From Catonia carolina (lineage: Eukaryota; Arthropoda; Insecta; Hemiptera; Achilidae): a DNA stretch of 64,000 bases. Where the stretch lies: positions 23,719,506 to 23,783,505 of the forward strand of contig JAQMRL010000006.1 of NCBI GenBank assembly GCA_035578175.1, in the 5' to 3' direction. Below the pieces are notes generated by a model. The model saw only the letters and a program-made list of their open reading frames with translations. It did not search any database and had not been told where the DNA came from. A program made the translations under genes and the position numbers. Each line of letters starts with the position of its first letter. The first letter of the stretch is position 1. This document shows positions 19,258 to 30,007 of this stretch, in pieces.

Positions 19258-19959
19258 TTGACAGATCATGGAACACAATTTATTAGTAAGAATTGGAAAG
19301 AATTTTTAATTAATCGTGGTATTAAACATGTGTTTTCTTCAATACGACATCCTAATTCTAACCCAGTTGAACGATACAATAAAAGAATTATAGAATTACT
19401 TAGAACTTGTATCTTTGACAAACACACCCACTGGATTAAATATCTTGATTTTGTTGTAGAAGCAATTAATAACTCAGAAAATGATGTGACTAATTTCACA
19501 CCATATTATTTACATTTTGGTCAGAAAAGTGATAGATTTTGGAACAAGTATATTTCACAAATAACAGATAAATCTGTTCATGAAAACAAAGAATTACAGT
19601 ATCAAATAAACTTGAAAATAGCTTCTGAAAAAATAATTAAACGAGCAGAGCAGAATAGGAGATGTTTTGATAAAAAACATACAAAATTTGTGTATTTTGA
19701 GATTAATGATCTAGTGTATTTAAGATTAGATCATAAGTCATCATTGATTGATAAAGTGATCAGTAAATTTTATATTTTAAAGGCAGGACCTTATAGAATT
19801 CTGAAAAAATTTGGGAACAGTACTTATGAAATAGGCGATATCAAATCAAATAAAATAATTGGACATTTTCATGTTAGTAAGCTGACTAAGTATATTAAAC
19901 CTGAATTTGAGGTAAATGAAGACAAGACAATAGGCGATATATGTCAAGATGTGACATAA
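19258..19959 (+). CDS. pol: Integrase C-terminal part of pol after in-frame stop, unit 2
   Basis: Same frame as the upstream pol; identical to 11943-12644, with the second catalytic Asp (LTDHGTQF), the catalytic Glu (NPVERYNKR) and the C-terminal basic domain. It ends at TAA 19957-19959. Confidence 0.85.
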   Translation: MTDHGTQFISKNWKEFLINRGIKHVFSSIRHPNSNPVERYNKRIIELLRTCIFDKHTHWIKYLDFVVEAINNSENDVTNFTPYYLHFGQKSDRFWNKYISQITDKSVHENKELQYQINLKIASEKIIKRAEQNRRCFDKKHTKFVYFEINDLVYLRLDHKSSLIDKVISKFYILKAGPYRILKKFGNSTYEIGDIKSNKIIGHFHVSKLTKYIKPEFEVNEDKTIGDICQDVT

Positions 19960-20458
19960 CCTAATTTTATATGTTTATTTACAAAGTGATTATTTTTGTT
20001 TCTTAGGTAGTATTAAGTATTTATATGTTATGTTTGTTCATTTAAATGTTTATATTTATAATTAAATTAAAAATTCCAAGGAGGAATGGTAATATAAAGT
20101 ATTTATTTTTGTTATTTTAAGTATCAGCTGATTAAGAAAACAATCAGTGTGTTACAGTTTATTTTTTTAGTATTTGTATATCTATAGGTACTTTATCAAT
20201 TATTTTTATTAAACCAAAACCAATAGACACTAATAGATCTTCACATAACCACACTTAAATAAAATTTCATGTTCACAATTTATAGTTTTCGTAAGTAATC
20301 TTAAGAGTTAGTTTATAAACAATAAATGATACTCAATAAACAAAATTGTAGATATTAAGTACGTAATTTGAATTCAATGTATATTTTTTATGGTTTATTA
20401 ATTTAAAATTAAAAAAAAATTTTTTTATTTAAAAATAAAACTAATTTTTTTTTAATAT
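19960..20458 (+). other. 3' non-coding region of retroelement unit 2
   Basis: Counterpart of 12645-13143: AT-rich, no env-like ORF. Confidence 0.6.
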
Positions 20459-20472
20459 AGTGGGGGAATAAA
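20459..20472 (+). promoter_or_regulatory. Polypurine tract, unit 2
   Basis: AGTGGGGGAATAAA abutting the TG of LTR 3. Confidence 0.75.
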
Positions 20473-21610
20473 TGTAGCATGACATTGACCTATATTTGGA
20501 TTATTGGTCACGGTCGCACAGATCAGTTTAACCACTACATTTTTAATAACAAATAAAACTATTATCAAGATATTTTTTTTTTTTTTTTTTTTTTTTATAT
20601 CAAGATATACTTGGTATATATTTATAATGTTTCTTTTAATAATATGAATAAATTTTGTAAATTAATAATACTGGCATAATCTAAATTATATTCTATGTTT
20701 AATTATTCATACCAGTTAATCATCGATATTGATAAAATTTATATGATTATATTTAAACAACAGCGAGATTCAAATCAAGATTGCGTGAGTCAAAAGTGTA
20801 ACTAAATTGTGTATTGTTAAAATAATTAAAGAATCAAAAAACGGAGATGAACAATTAAATAAGTGATGTGAATGATTATAATAAAATAAATAACGTCGTT
20901 TAAAACAATAATTTGAATTTTTACGAACAATAAAAATTTATTAATCAAATTTTAAAATCTAAAGTGATGAAAGTAAGATCCGGCCAAAGCGTCGGTGCGG
21001 GACGAGACGATCGATGAGATGACCACACTGTAACGAGCTCCGATTAAAAATTAAAAATATTAAGTAAAATTTCAAGGAAGACTAATATATTATATTCTAA
21101 TGAACAGAGTAACAAGTAAGAAATCATAATCATTATTTATTTAACACGAACATTCAAAATTTATTTAAAGAAGTCAATGTAAAATTTCAAGAATTCAAAT
21201 ACTATTAGGACGCTATATTCATAAACTCAACAATACAATTATTTCAGCAAACTTCGTAAATTAAACAACCGGTATGATCGATAAACAATATTCATAAATC
21301 ATCTATAAAGTTTTAATAATTAATCAATAAAAGACCAGTATTCAATTTAATTAAAATTTAAAGATCTATTTGTAATTTTTGTTTAGGTTAAGATTTTCAT
21401 TGTTGCAGTAAAATAAAATTTTTATACTCATAATAATAAATTAAAATCCCTGAGATATTATATTAAATAAAATAGTAGAGTCAATTTATTGTTAAATTCA
21501 ATATTCATAGAATCATTTATCAAGTAAAAATTAAAAGCATTTAAAACTAAAAATATATTTGTGTTAATTTATTTCTAACCTAATTTATCGTAGCTGTAGT
21601 GAACGCTACA
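20473..21610 (+). repeat. LTR 3 (3' LTR, 1138 bp)
   Basis: TGTAGC…GCTACA. Diagnostic states: A at 20553; a T24 insertion near 20573-20596; T at 21214; a 2-nt shorter CATAATAATAA tract near 21429; T at 21492; T at 21581. It is followed directly by AGTA (21611-21614), the right copy of the target duplication. Confidence 0.93.
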
Positions 21611-21774
21611 AGTAGGAGAAACACAACACTACGATCAAACGTTAACCTACAAACTGACGCCGTCTGGGCAGTTGTTTGTTGAAGGTCTGTACTAGCTCCA
21701 TCTAGCGGGAGAACTCTCCACTACGTCTGAGAATGGCAGTGCACTCACAGTCCGGTTATTTTTGTGTCTCCTCG
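21611..21774 (-). repeat. Right ~164-bp terminal inverted repeat of split mariner element
   Basis: Inverted partner of 5112-5267. It ends …CCTCG followed by TA (21775-21776), the mariner target duplication. Its inner edge is the AGTA at which the LTR element integrated. No transposase sequence remains between LTR 3 and this TIR. Confidence 0.85.
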
Positions 21775-21852
21775 TATTGCTAACATAAAAAGGAATGCCA
21801 GAAGCAAGTCTCAAGGGTTTTAGTTGATGAAAGGCCTGGATTGAATTAAAAT

Positions 21853-21937
21853 TACTTTCTGCCGCTACACCTTGGAATATTTTTTTTTTTTTTTTTGGTT
21901 TAACGTCCGCTACACCTTGGAATAGCGGCAGAAAGTA
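21853..21937. repeat. 15-bp inverted repeat interrupted by a tiny poly(T)+SINE-end insertion
   Basis: TACTTTCTGCCGCTA (21853-21867) and TAGCGGCAGAAAGTA (21923-21937) are perfect inverted arms. Between them lies a T-run plus 'GGTTTAACGTC' (~21881-21907), the reverse complement of the SINE1 3' end. The 17-bp CGCTACACCTTGGAATA occurs on both sides of it as a target duplication. Confidence 0.75.
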
Positions 21938-23163
21938 TATCGACCATAAGTCCAGATTGATCTCAAAAGTGTTTTGTGTATTAAATTATTTATAAATTTG
22001 ATAAGATGCAAATTTGAGTAAAACTAAAAATATAAGCAATGGCTTAAATTTTTATACTACTATACGTTTGGTTAATCTTGAAATAAAAAATATTTAATTA
22101 AAAAAAATTAATCTTATGTATAAAATATAAAATTAAAATAAGTATAATTATAAAATTGTTATTTGGTTCGTTGGGTAAGCTACTTAAACCAGTTGGTAAG
22201 TTAAACGAGATCATATGTGTCTAGTATATTTAAAGTTAAAAAAAATTAATAAATTCTTTCCCACCACAGAATATTTATTATACACTTGAAGTATTCTTCA
22301 GTATTTTATGATCTCATCCGTGAGATCGGGCACACTTTATTTATAAGCACCGTTTATTTAAAATTATTTTCATCAAAACTCTATTATGACATATTTTGAA
22401 TAGTGGGTGAACAAAATTTTCATTTCACAAGTATTATAAATGGGAGGTATTATTCAATGTCAGTTACAAAAACTCTTTATAATATAATATTTTTAACCGT
22501 ATTTTTAAAAATATGATAAAAACTATTTTTATATAGTTTTAATTTTACGTATTGGTTTTAGGTTTATTAATAAAACAATATTCATCGAATTTCTATTCAG
22601 CTTTTCACGTTATTTTTTACACCTCGTACTAAATTTCAAATCATACTAAATTTTTAATTTTTTTTAATCAATTCTATTGTATTAACAAAATCAATACTTG
22701 TCGTTTGAATTCGCTAATTAATTAAAGCCGCTGAAATTGTTTTTGTAACGTGGTTTCAAATTACTATTAATATTTTTATGTTTTGTTACTGCAAACCTTT
22801 TAAAAATAGAATTGTAATTAATTAATGGATTTTTTTTTTGTTGTTTTGGTTTGGGAAAATTTTGATTGAAACTACAATACAATTTTTAACTGTCTCCTAT
22901 TTTACAATTCTCTCAAAAGCGAATTAGATCAATTTCTAAATGTTTCTATAATATTTTAGTTAATCATTGCATTTGAAATGCAAAATCTGGTCCATTCTAT
23001 TTCAAATGAAAATTTTGTTTGTCCTCAACTACAGATATCTAACGGACTAAAAAAATTGTACATGATTGTAAAGAGAACTCTTTTGGGATTATGCCAAAAT
23101 ATATGGAAATGAAAATCGGTTAAAGCTGTAACGATATTTTCCAAAGTATATTTAAAAAATGTC
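21938..23163. other. AT-rich non-coding DNA
   Basis: About 1.2 kb of AT-rich sequence with no ORF, splice-like exon or repeat copy that I recognise. Confidence 0.5.
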
Positions 23164-23590
23164 GCCCATAACAGGCAGGTGGAGTTTTAAATTATTTGTA
23201 CTCGATCTGCTAGTTCAAGGGTTAGAAAAAAATTTCTGTTTCTTAACATATGAGCAACCATAGGCTATGACCGAAGCGTTTAAGAACTGAATAAATAAAG
23301 GTGTAAAGGACACTATAATAGTCAGGAGTTATCTCCTCTGAGATTTATGTATCATTATACATAATTTTACAGCCAGACTCAGTGGTGAATAAAGTGAAGG
23401 TACTGTTGGCAGGGTGGAAAGTAGATAACTTTCAGAGGGTAAATTTTCAGAGGGATAATTTTCATGCTGATAAACATACTTTTCCACTCAGTGAGGAAGG
23501 CATGGTAAACCACCTCACTCCTCATTTTACTAAGTAGAGCCTCTAGAGGTTGAAACCACCCTTTAAGCTGATGACCTAAACAACAACAAT
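23164..23590 (+). repeat. R400 retroposon copy 2
   Basis: Starts GCCCATAACAGGCAGGTGG and ends CTGATGACCTAAACAACAACAA, an (AAC)n-tailed plus-strand copy. It holds a ~25-bp internal duplication near 23430-23460 around 'TTTTCAGAGGG…TTTTC', making it longer than the others. Confidence 0.8.
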
Positions 23591-24059
23591 TAAACAATGA
23601 CTGAATTGAAGTTTCATTAGTGCTACTATTCTTGTGGCGACGCGAAGTTGCGAAGTTTGGAACTGCAGCACACGTTGTTGAAAAGTGTCGTCATGGTAGT
23701 GCTACCATGTTGTTTTGGAGTATAAATATAACTTAATACTTCAGTAGATAAAACTATTATAATTATTAATGTGTAAGTAAAAGTGGTGGTTAAAATTAAA
23801 CACAGCAATGAAAATTATTGTACGAATTTATTCGCACGGGCAGTAAATTGTTCTCCTAAAAATATTTGTGTTGTGTTTACGGTATTACTGAAAAACGAAT
23901 ATTTCAGAAATCAACTGCATAACGTAGCTTTTTTTAGATAAAAATGTATACACAAAACGCTATGGCCTACGGCGAAAATTTCATTAATAAGACACGAAGA
24001 TTTCGTTTACAACGCTAAAACTACCCAAAACCACAAAAATTTATGAAACAATTTAATTA
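23591..24059. other. Non-coding DNA with a short hairpin
   Basis: Contains a short perfect hairpin ATGGTAG-TG-CTACCAT near 23693-23708 and otherwise nothing that I recognise. Confidence 0.4.
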
Positions 24060-24236
24060 TTAGCCACCTCCGTGAAATATTGGCTAACGTGCTAGGCTAT
24101 TAAGTGGAAGTTGTTGGATTTTATTCCTGGCTTGGGTCTGGAAATTATGTGCCAAAACCCGATATTTCATACCCCAAAGTAAACACTAATAACCACGAAG
24201 TTGACGCGAATAAAAACAAATTGAATTAATCTTTGA
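24060..24236 (+). repeat. Degenerate SINE2-like element
   Basis: Diverged relative of the SINE at 61083. It shares 'CCACCTCCGT…TTGG…ACGTG', 'GGATTTTATTCCTGGCT' in place of the B box, the 'GGGTCTGGAAATT' block, and the end 'GAAGTTGACGCGAATAAA'. tRNA-promoter motifs are eroded. Confidence 0.55.
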
Positions 24237-24739
24237 AGACAATTTTTACGAGTCTTAAGAAAATGTATTTTATGCGTAAAAATGTCAGTTAATTATATAA
24301 AAATTGAGCGTTTAGAAATTGTTGCGTACCTTCCAACTAATATTTTTTTCAATGTCTTCTCTCATTATTAGATGAATTTGTAGATAACCATAAATAATAT
24401 TAATTTAGGCAAATTTCTTCCCACCCAGAACCATTAGTGTTAGAAGATAGGAATAAAGTTAAACAATAAATATTAAATAATAATTTTGTAATAGAACAAT
24501 TTAACAATTTAATGCGGATATGACTTATGAAACGGATTTACGAAGAATATTTCACTATTTCAGTTTTTTTCTAAATAGTTCAATAAAAGATTTAGGAAGA
24601 AACAGTAAGTCAAAATTGGATGAATTTAAGTTGTTTCAAAGGATCTAGCATAATTTAATTGTAGAACTAAAGGAAAAAGGATGTAATTTGATTGTACAAC
24701 TAAAGAAAAAAGTTTTTAAACCGTCTAACTAGAATCATG
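24237..24739. other. AT-rich non-coding DNA
   Basis: Nothing recognisable apart from a duplicated 'GTAGAACTAAAG-GAAAAAGG / GTACAACTAAAGAAAAAAG' pair near 24660-24710. Confidence 0.4.
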
Positions 24740-25272
24740 GTTTACGAAGTGGAAAATTAAAATTAACTCCGGTAAAATAAGGTATGTTATATCTACTCTG
24801 AGACGGAAACCTGCAAAGCAATTTTTATAATACATTAATTCTTCTATAACACAAACTAGCAAAATTTGTAATCTCGGTCTGTATGTGGACCAAAGGTTTA
24901 AGTGGAAAAAATATGTGTACGTGAAGCGTAAAATTTTAGATAGTAATCGCAAACAGCTGAACAGATTTCTGTCCCGACGGGCAAAATTACCCCTCGTCTG
25001 AAAGGATTTCTTAATAAATCCTTACTCAAACCAATGTGAGTGTACGGATTCCAGATCTATGACTCAGTTAAACCCTTGTTTTTGGATAAACTAAAACGTC
25101 TTTAATCAAGAATGCTGATAACAGTGTTGTTAATGTTCCTACATACGTTCTAATCATACACTCCAGACAGAATTTAACATTCCTTATAGGAAGTAAAATA
25201 TTCCACCAGACCCAATGCAATTTAGAAGATTAAGCAGAGATTTCGGATATATTTATTAGATATCTAAGATTT
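24740..25272 (+). pseudogene. Jockey-like non-LTR retrotransposon RT relic
   Basis: Broken C-terminal part of a LINE reverse transcriptase on plus. Recognisable blocks are '…KINSGKIRYV…', the LGLxLD-type block NLGLYVDQRFKWKKYV near 24867-24918, the following '…KRKILDSNRKQLNRFLSRRAKLPL' and a decayed 'PYSN…C' region near 25030. Several stops and frame changes. It resembles the regions at 30888-31375 and 36754-37125. Confidence 0.75.
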
Positions 25273-26622
25273 TTCACAGTAACACGAATAATTAATAAAC
25301 TAATTTAACCTGAAATATTTAAACATTGCTTTTACATGTGTTTTTTATTAATTTGTTATCTGATATCTTTACATTATAACGCACAGCCGAAGTTTCCACT
25401 CAACTATCAATGTTGTAACATTTAAACGCAAGGATCCTGCTAAAAAAATATGTTCTTTTTAAAAGTGTTAAAGTAATATTAAAAAGAAAACTCTTATTTA
25501 CTGGTCTTACAGAGCTGCACAATTGTAAATTCAAATAAATAAAATGAAAAAGAACTAACTAATCGAGTGAAGGAGTATATCTGTACATTAAACTTAAGCT
25601 TTGTACTACTCTAGCTAACATCGCAAAATTATATAAATAAATCATATACATTGCACTGTGGACTTAAGTCATCATACAGCACGATTTTCACATGAGGGAA
25701 CTTTACATCAATTTGAAAACTTACATCTTTAAAATATTAATAAGAAAACGTTAGCGTTATTGTAGGAATTTGAGATGAGGAATTTGCGTGGATTTTGAAT
25801 GCAATTCCCATTTAATGCAGTGTTTGTTGAAATATTTACAGAACCATTAGTTCCGGAAGGTTAGAACTTGATTTGGTATTCACCCTTATGGTTCGTTTAT
25901 ACTGAGCAACGGAGGTATTATGCAAATACTAACATTTTCATAAATTTAGTTGTAATTTAAAAACTAATGTGTTACTTTAGCATGAATTTTATTTTTGTTG
26001 AAATTAAACATTTTTGAACAGCGAAAGTCGTTTGTTTACCCTGAACCCCAATCATATAAGGTTTCTCTTTTAAATATGATTCAATAAATTGGCGATTCGC
26101 GCAGGCGTTATAAATCTTTTTAGAGAGTTCCAGTTTTTATAATATCTATCTGAAACTAAATACGAGGTGTCTGAACAAATAGGCCTAATTTTATCTATAT
26201 ATGAAGATTGATGTTTCTACACCGGTTTTCTAAACACAACGTATATGGGTAATTTTATTGAACGATAAGTAATTATTGAAATGATGAATCTATTATTTGT
26301 TAAATTTTGTAGTTAGTGACTAAATATGAGTGCTGCTTTCTGTTTTTATTCAAAAATCAATCAAAAATGTTTATATCAGAGATAACTCCCTTCAAAATTA
26401 TTGTGTAGAAAATTTATTAAATAGGGAAATTAGTAAACTCCAAGTCGTTTATGGGGAGGGTCAACTGTTGTGCAGCCCTCTTTTAGGCGGTCATAGCCTC
26501 TCAAATTTAATATTATGACACATACCTAAGCTATGAAAATTACATGATGTACAAAGATTTTCGATATGATAATATAAATATAAAGTCTTTCTGTCGGTTT
26601 TCAGAAAAAGTAAACACATTAT
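25273..26622. other. AT-rich non-coding DNA
   Basis: About 1.35 kb without recognisable genes or repeats. A 62-codon open stretch at 26330-26518 has no recognisable homology. Confidence 0.45.
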
Positions 26623-26749
26623 ATCATGCGGTCTTGGGTTCGAATCCCATTCAGGCACGGCGTATTTTCATGCGTTACGAAAAATCATTTCATCCTTTAC
26701 CGTCTGCATTAGCATTATGTCGAACAGTCGGACGTTAAACAAGAAAAAA
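26623..26749 (+). repeat. 5'-truncated SINE1 copy (variant body)
   Basis: Starts within the tRNA-like part at ATCATGCGGTC, keeps the B box GGTTCGAATCC, and ends GTCGGACGTTAAACAAG. Its body 'CCGTCTGCATTAGCATTATGTCG' differs from the 'CAACGTCGTCGCT' body at 3666 and 52290, so SINE1 has at least two subfamilies. Confidence 0.75.
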
Positions 26750-26873
26750 ACACAAATTAGGATTGAATAAAGGTTGACAACACCATTACAAAAGAGCTAA
26801 TGATCTAAATAGATGCACCAACCCTTTTCAGGTAGCCGTCAAAATAATAGGCATATATAACTATAACCAACTA

Positions 26874-27786
26874 CGGTGGCGTGCGGGCTGCACATGCGCA
26901 ATAAGTAGCTCCCCCACCACAGAATCGTAGCCTGATACAGGCTGCCTCTAAAGTAGTACTACTCACTACTTGTGTTCTGTTCGTGCGGTTATCGTTTTGA
27001 TATTTGTGTCGCTGTCGAAAATACGGGGACAAATGTCTGCGATTCAATTTGGGGGTAATAGGCAATAAGTTTTTTTCTAAATAATGTACCTACCATACAT
27101 TTTGACAGGCCCGAAAGAGAGATACGTCATACTCTCTTTCTGTTATATTTAGTATGCGGTTCTTTTTTTAAAAAAAATCATACAATGATACTGTGCGTGT
27201 GTAGTTGATTTATAAAAATTGACATATATTTGGTATAAAGTTCAAAACTATAAAAATGATTCAGCTTCTTGGCATATTAACAGGAAGGAGATACCAGACA
27301 CGATGATCTATCTTTGACTTCCCTTCAGAAAGTAAGTTTTGCAAGCTCGTTTATTATTTCTCTTTTTGCCCTACATATTTCAAATTACAGATAAAATTTT
27401 ATATTTTATAACAAAATAATAAAACGCATATTATGTCATCCTGGAAAAGAAGTTATATTAGCCTACTTGATACGCAAAAAATGCTATGAGATTTAAACGT
27501 GTAACTTTGTACGAGCGTATCATATCTAAATATCAGAGTATACTAATAACATTTACAGTGTAATAAAATAAGGTTCATTAGGAAGCAAAAGTAATTTTTT
27601 TAGAATTTTTTGATAAAAAATGAGCTTGTTAGAGTGTAGTGAACGAAATTGGGCGGCAGAGGCCCTACCGTACCACGTATTGTCACTATTACGCTTGAAC
27701 ACCGTGCATTGATTGAAATGAGTTGAAGGTAATAGCGGACGCAACACATTCTCTCTCTGTCTCCCTACCCTCCCAACATGCCACCG
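26874..27786. mobile_element. Candidate TA-flanked DNA transposon, ~0.9 kb, non-autonomous
   Basis: CGGTGGCGTG at 26874 and CATGCCACCG ending at 27786 are inverted ends (9/10), each flanked by TA. The ends are distinctly GC-richer than the surroundings. The interior has no long ORF. A 9-bp hairpin GAAAGAGAG/CTCTCTTTC lies at 27113-27140. The TIRs are short, so this is a candidate only. Confidence 0.5.
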
Positions 27787-27788
27787 TA

Positions 27789-28458
27789 ATTAGTGAACAT
27801 AATACGAACCATTTATACACTATATTTCTAAACCATTTCTTGAAAATTTATCAACTATTATTATTTACATAACACTTCTAAAAACTCAGTCCTGCTAGAG
27901 AATTCTGCAACAACACTTTCCCCTTAGATATTGTCAGTATTTATTTTCCAAAACACAATAAATAATAACACAAATTTTACAAGTTTAACATTATTAGGTA
28001 ATAGGATAATAGTAACTAAAGACCGAGCTTTTGAGTATACACAAGCCTAAAATAATATTATAGTAAATCTTTACCAATTATAAACTATCATCAAATGGCC
28101 TCTGTTTACAAGTTTTGTTACGGCACTTCCTTTCCATAGAAGCACTTAAGATGTCCGTAGTGAAGATGTGGTTTGAAACAGCCACAGAGTTACTTCCTAG
28201 GTGGATTGTAATGGCTATAGGAATTGATAGAACTTATGGCTCGTAATTTATCGATCAATACATTCGCATGCAAAAATCTAACTACTATACTCCGTTAATA
28301 TTATGAAAAAAGTCCCAGACATCAAATACATAACCAAATAGTTATAATTCCTCACACGCATTTTTTTAAAATAAATAAATATTATAATATTTACTACAAT
28401 TGTGTCTTTTTGGACTAAATTGAAAAATCTAAGTATTCAACAACACTTTTTAATTTTT
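27789..28458. other. Non-coding DNA
   Basis: Mostly AT-rich. A somewhat more balanced stretch at ~28100-28245 has an open plus frame of ~33 codons with no homology that I recognise. Confidence 0.4.
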
Positions 28459-29575
28459 TACTTTCTCTTGTCTGTATGAATATTATAGGAAGGAAAGTAT
28501 TGTTTCATGTAAATGTTTTGAAGTCGAGTTTTCACCAGATCTCTACGTTTTCAGACCCGCTGAACAAAAAAGACATTGTTTTAGCGATTGGTCTGTGTGT
28601 GAACAAAATATCTCAAGAACGGAACATCGCACGAACTTGAAAATTTAAACTTAAGTTATATACTACTACTGGACCTGACGCAAACATTTTCATCAAAATC
28701 GGTCAACCGGAAGTAGTACGAGGGTCATTCGTAAAATAAGGTTCCCATGATTTTTAAAAATAGACAGCTATATTTTTTATCTTAGTGTTATACATCAATT
28801 TAAAGCTTAAAACTTACGCTATTTTTCTACATAATCGCCGTTTCTGTCCAAAAACTTTTGCAGACGATGCTCCAACCCCATGTTGTTGAATTCTGCCGCC
28901 AATCCTTTGAGGAATTGAGTAACCTCTTCCTTGACTTCATCATCGGTACTGAAGCGCAGGCCACCCAAGTATTCCTTTAATTTTGGGAATAAGTGATAAT
29001 TACTTGGGGCTAGGTCCGGGCTGTAGGGGGGGGGGACACAACAGTCCAGCCAAAATCTGTCAGCAGTTCTTGAGTTTGATGTGAGACATGAGGTCGAGCG
29101 TTGTCATGGAGAAGCCTCGCACCACTGGACAATCTTTCTCTCCAGCAGTTCTAGATCGCGCGTCTCAGTTTTCTTAATGTGTCGCAATATCTGTCAGAGT
29201 TTACTGTTGTTCCATGATGAATGTCAATAGGTGAAATCCGTTTTGCATTTAAAAAACGTATCACAGCGCGAATTTCGCATCTGGCGGTAACAGCGATAGG
29301 AAACTCCATCTTCGAAGGCTGCTAGACCGGCGCTGATCGACGCAGCAAGGCGGGAGTGGTGCGGAAAAAGAGAGGGAGAGCTGATGAGTAAGACAGTGTT
29401 GCCAGATTTCTCCCAGCACATCGCATTCTGTTTTGGCAGCTTAGGGAACCTTATTTTACGAATGACCCTCGTAGTTTAATCGTGTCATTTTTCACTTTTT
29501 TGTGATTTTCTCAAAAACGTCTCTTACGACTTTTTTAAAAACTCGTTACGTCCATCGGGAACGTAAATATAGTTT
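28459..29575 (+). repeat. R900 copy B, split by a mariner at 28719-29471
   Basis: R900 left part at 28459-28716 with 'TTTAGCGATTGGTCTGTG' and 'CATCAAAATCGGTCAACCGG'. It resumes at 29474 with 'GTTTAATCGTGTCATTTTTC' and 'CTCAAAAACG', then fades. The undisturbed counterpart of the junction exists at 33505-33535. Confidence 0.75.
28719..29471 (-). mobile_element. Internally deleted mariner element, 753 bp
   Basis: Perfect ~28-bp TIRs starting CGAGGGTCATTCGTAAAATA, flanked by TA (28717-28718 and 29472-29473). The minus strand encodes mariner transposase pieces: an N-terminal EIRAVIRFLNAK block (~29230-29310) fused directly to the distal block CDTLRKLRRAI (~29155-29200), then the ARPH and PYSPDLAP blocks and a C-terminus ending in RNGDYVEK-like residues near 28830. 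The middle of the transposase, with the first catalytic Asp, is missing, and a run of nine G at 29026-29034 shifts the frame. The element is therefore non-autonomous. Confidence 0.88.
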
Positions 29576-30007
29576 TTTTAAAAATCGCTGTACTTACGTT
29601 ACTCTTTGAACTAAGAAGCTGAATTTTAGCTGAAATTAATTGAAAAACATGCAGGAACACTCCTCTAAAACGCCATATTTTTCCTCTTAAAAATGATCGT
29701 GCTACTTGTTCTGAAACATGACTAAGTAAAACTTGCTAAAAAACCGGCACATATTTTGTTTCCAAATCACTAGAAAATGTCTCTTACACTTCCGTGTCTC
29801 GTAATACGAATAAAAAAACAAAAACCAAGCTTTAAAACGACCCTTACCAGAAAATTTTATTTTTCTTACATGATGAAGTACGCGGTTCTAAATACAGGCT
29901 TTATCTTTCATATTACAAACTGTAGCTGTGAGACGCTAACGAAGGATTTCCGGACCTATATTTTTATATATTTTTTAAAATAAATAATTACTGCACATAA
30001 TCAGTAA
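29576..30007. other. Non-coding DNA
   Basis: R900-like similarity is uncertain beyond 29575. Open stretch 29777-29983 has no recognisable homology. Confidence 0.35.

Larger units (their letters stand above)
5879..21610 (+). mobile_element. Tandem Ty3/gypsy-type LTR retrotransposon array (LTR-int-LTR-int-LTR)
   Basis: Three LTRs (5879-6983, 13158-14298, 20473-21610) enclose two internal regions with a repeat period of exactly 7315 bp. Each unit has a putative primer-binding site, gag, pol in the -1 frame (protease, RT, RNase H, integrase) and a purine-rich tract before the next LTR. There is no env. The order PR-RT-RH-IN defines the Ty3/gypsy (Metaviridae) type. The two gag proteins are identical, as are the two pol proteins. 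The array shares one TSD (AGTA) and one host site, inside a mariner relic. The middle LTR is a hybrid of the outer two, supporting unequal crossing-over rather than two insertions. Confidence 0.93.

Noticed and set aside
5879..21610. Two independent LTR-element insertions next to each other
   Set aside because: One shared middle LTR, a single AGTA duplication and a hybrid middle LTR fit one insertion plus unequal exchange better.
24725..24952. 75-codon minus open frame
   Set aside because: Antisense shadow of the Jockey-like RT relic on plus.
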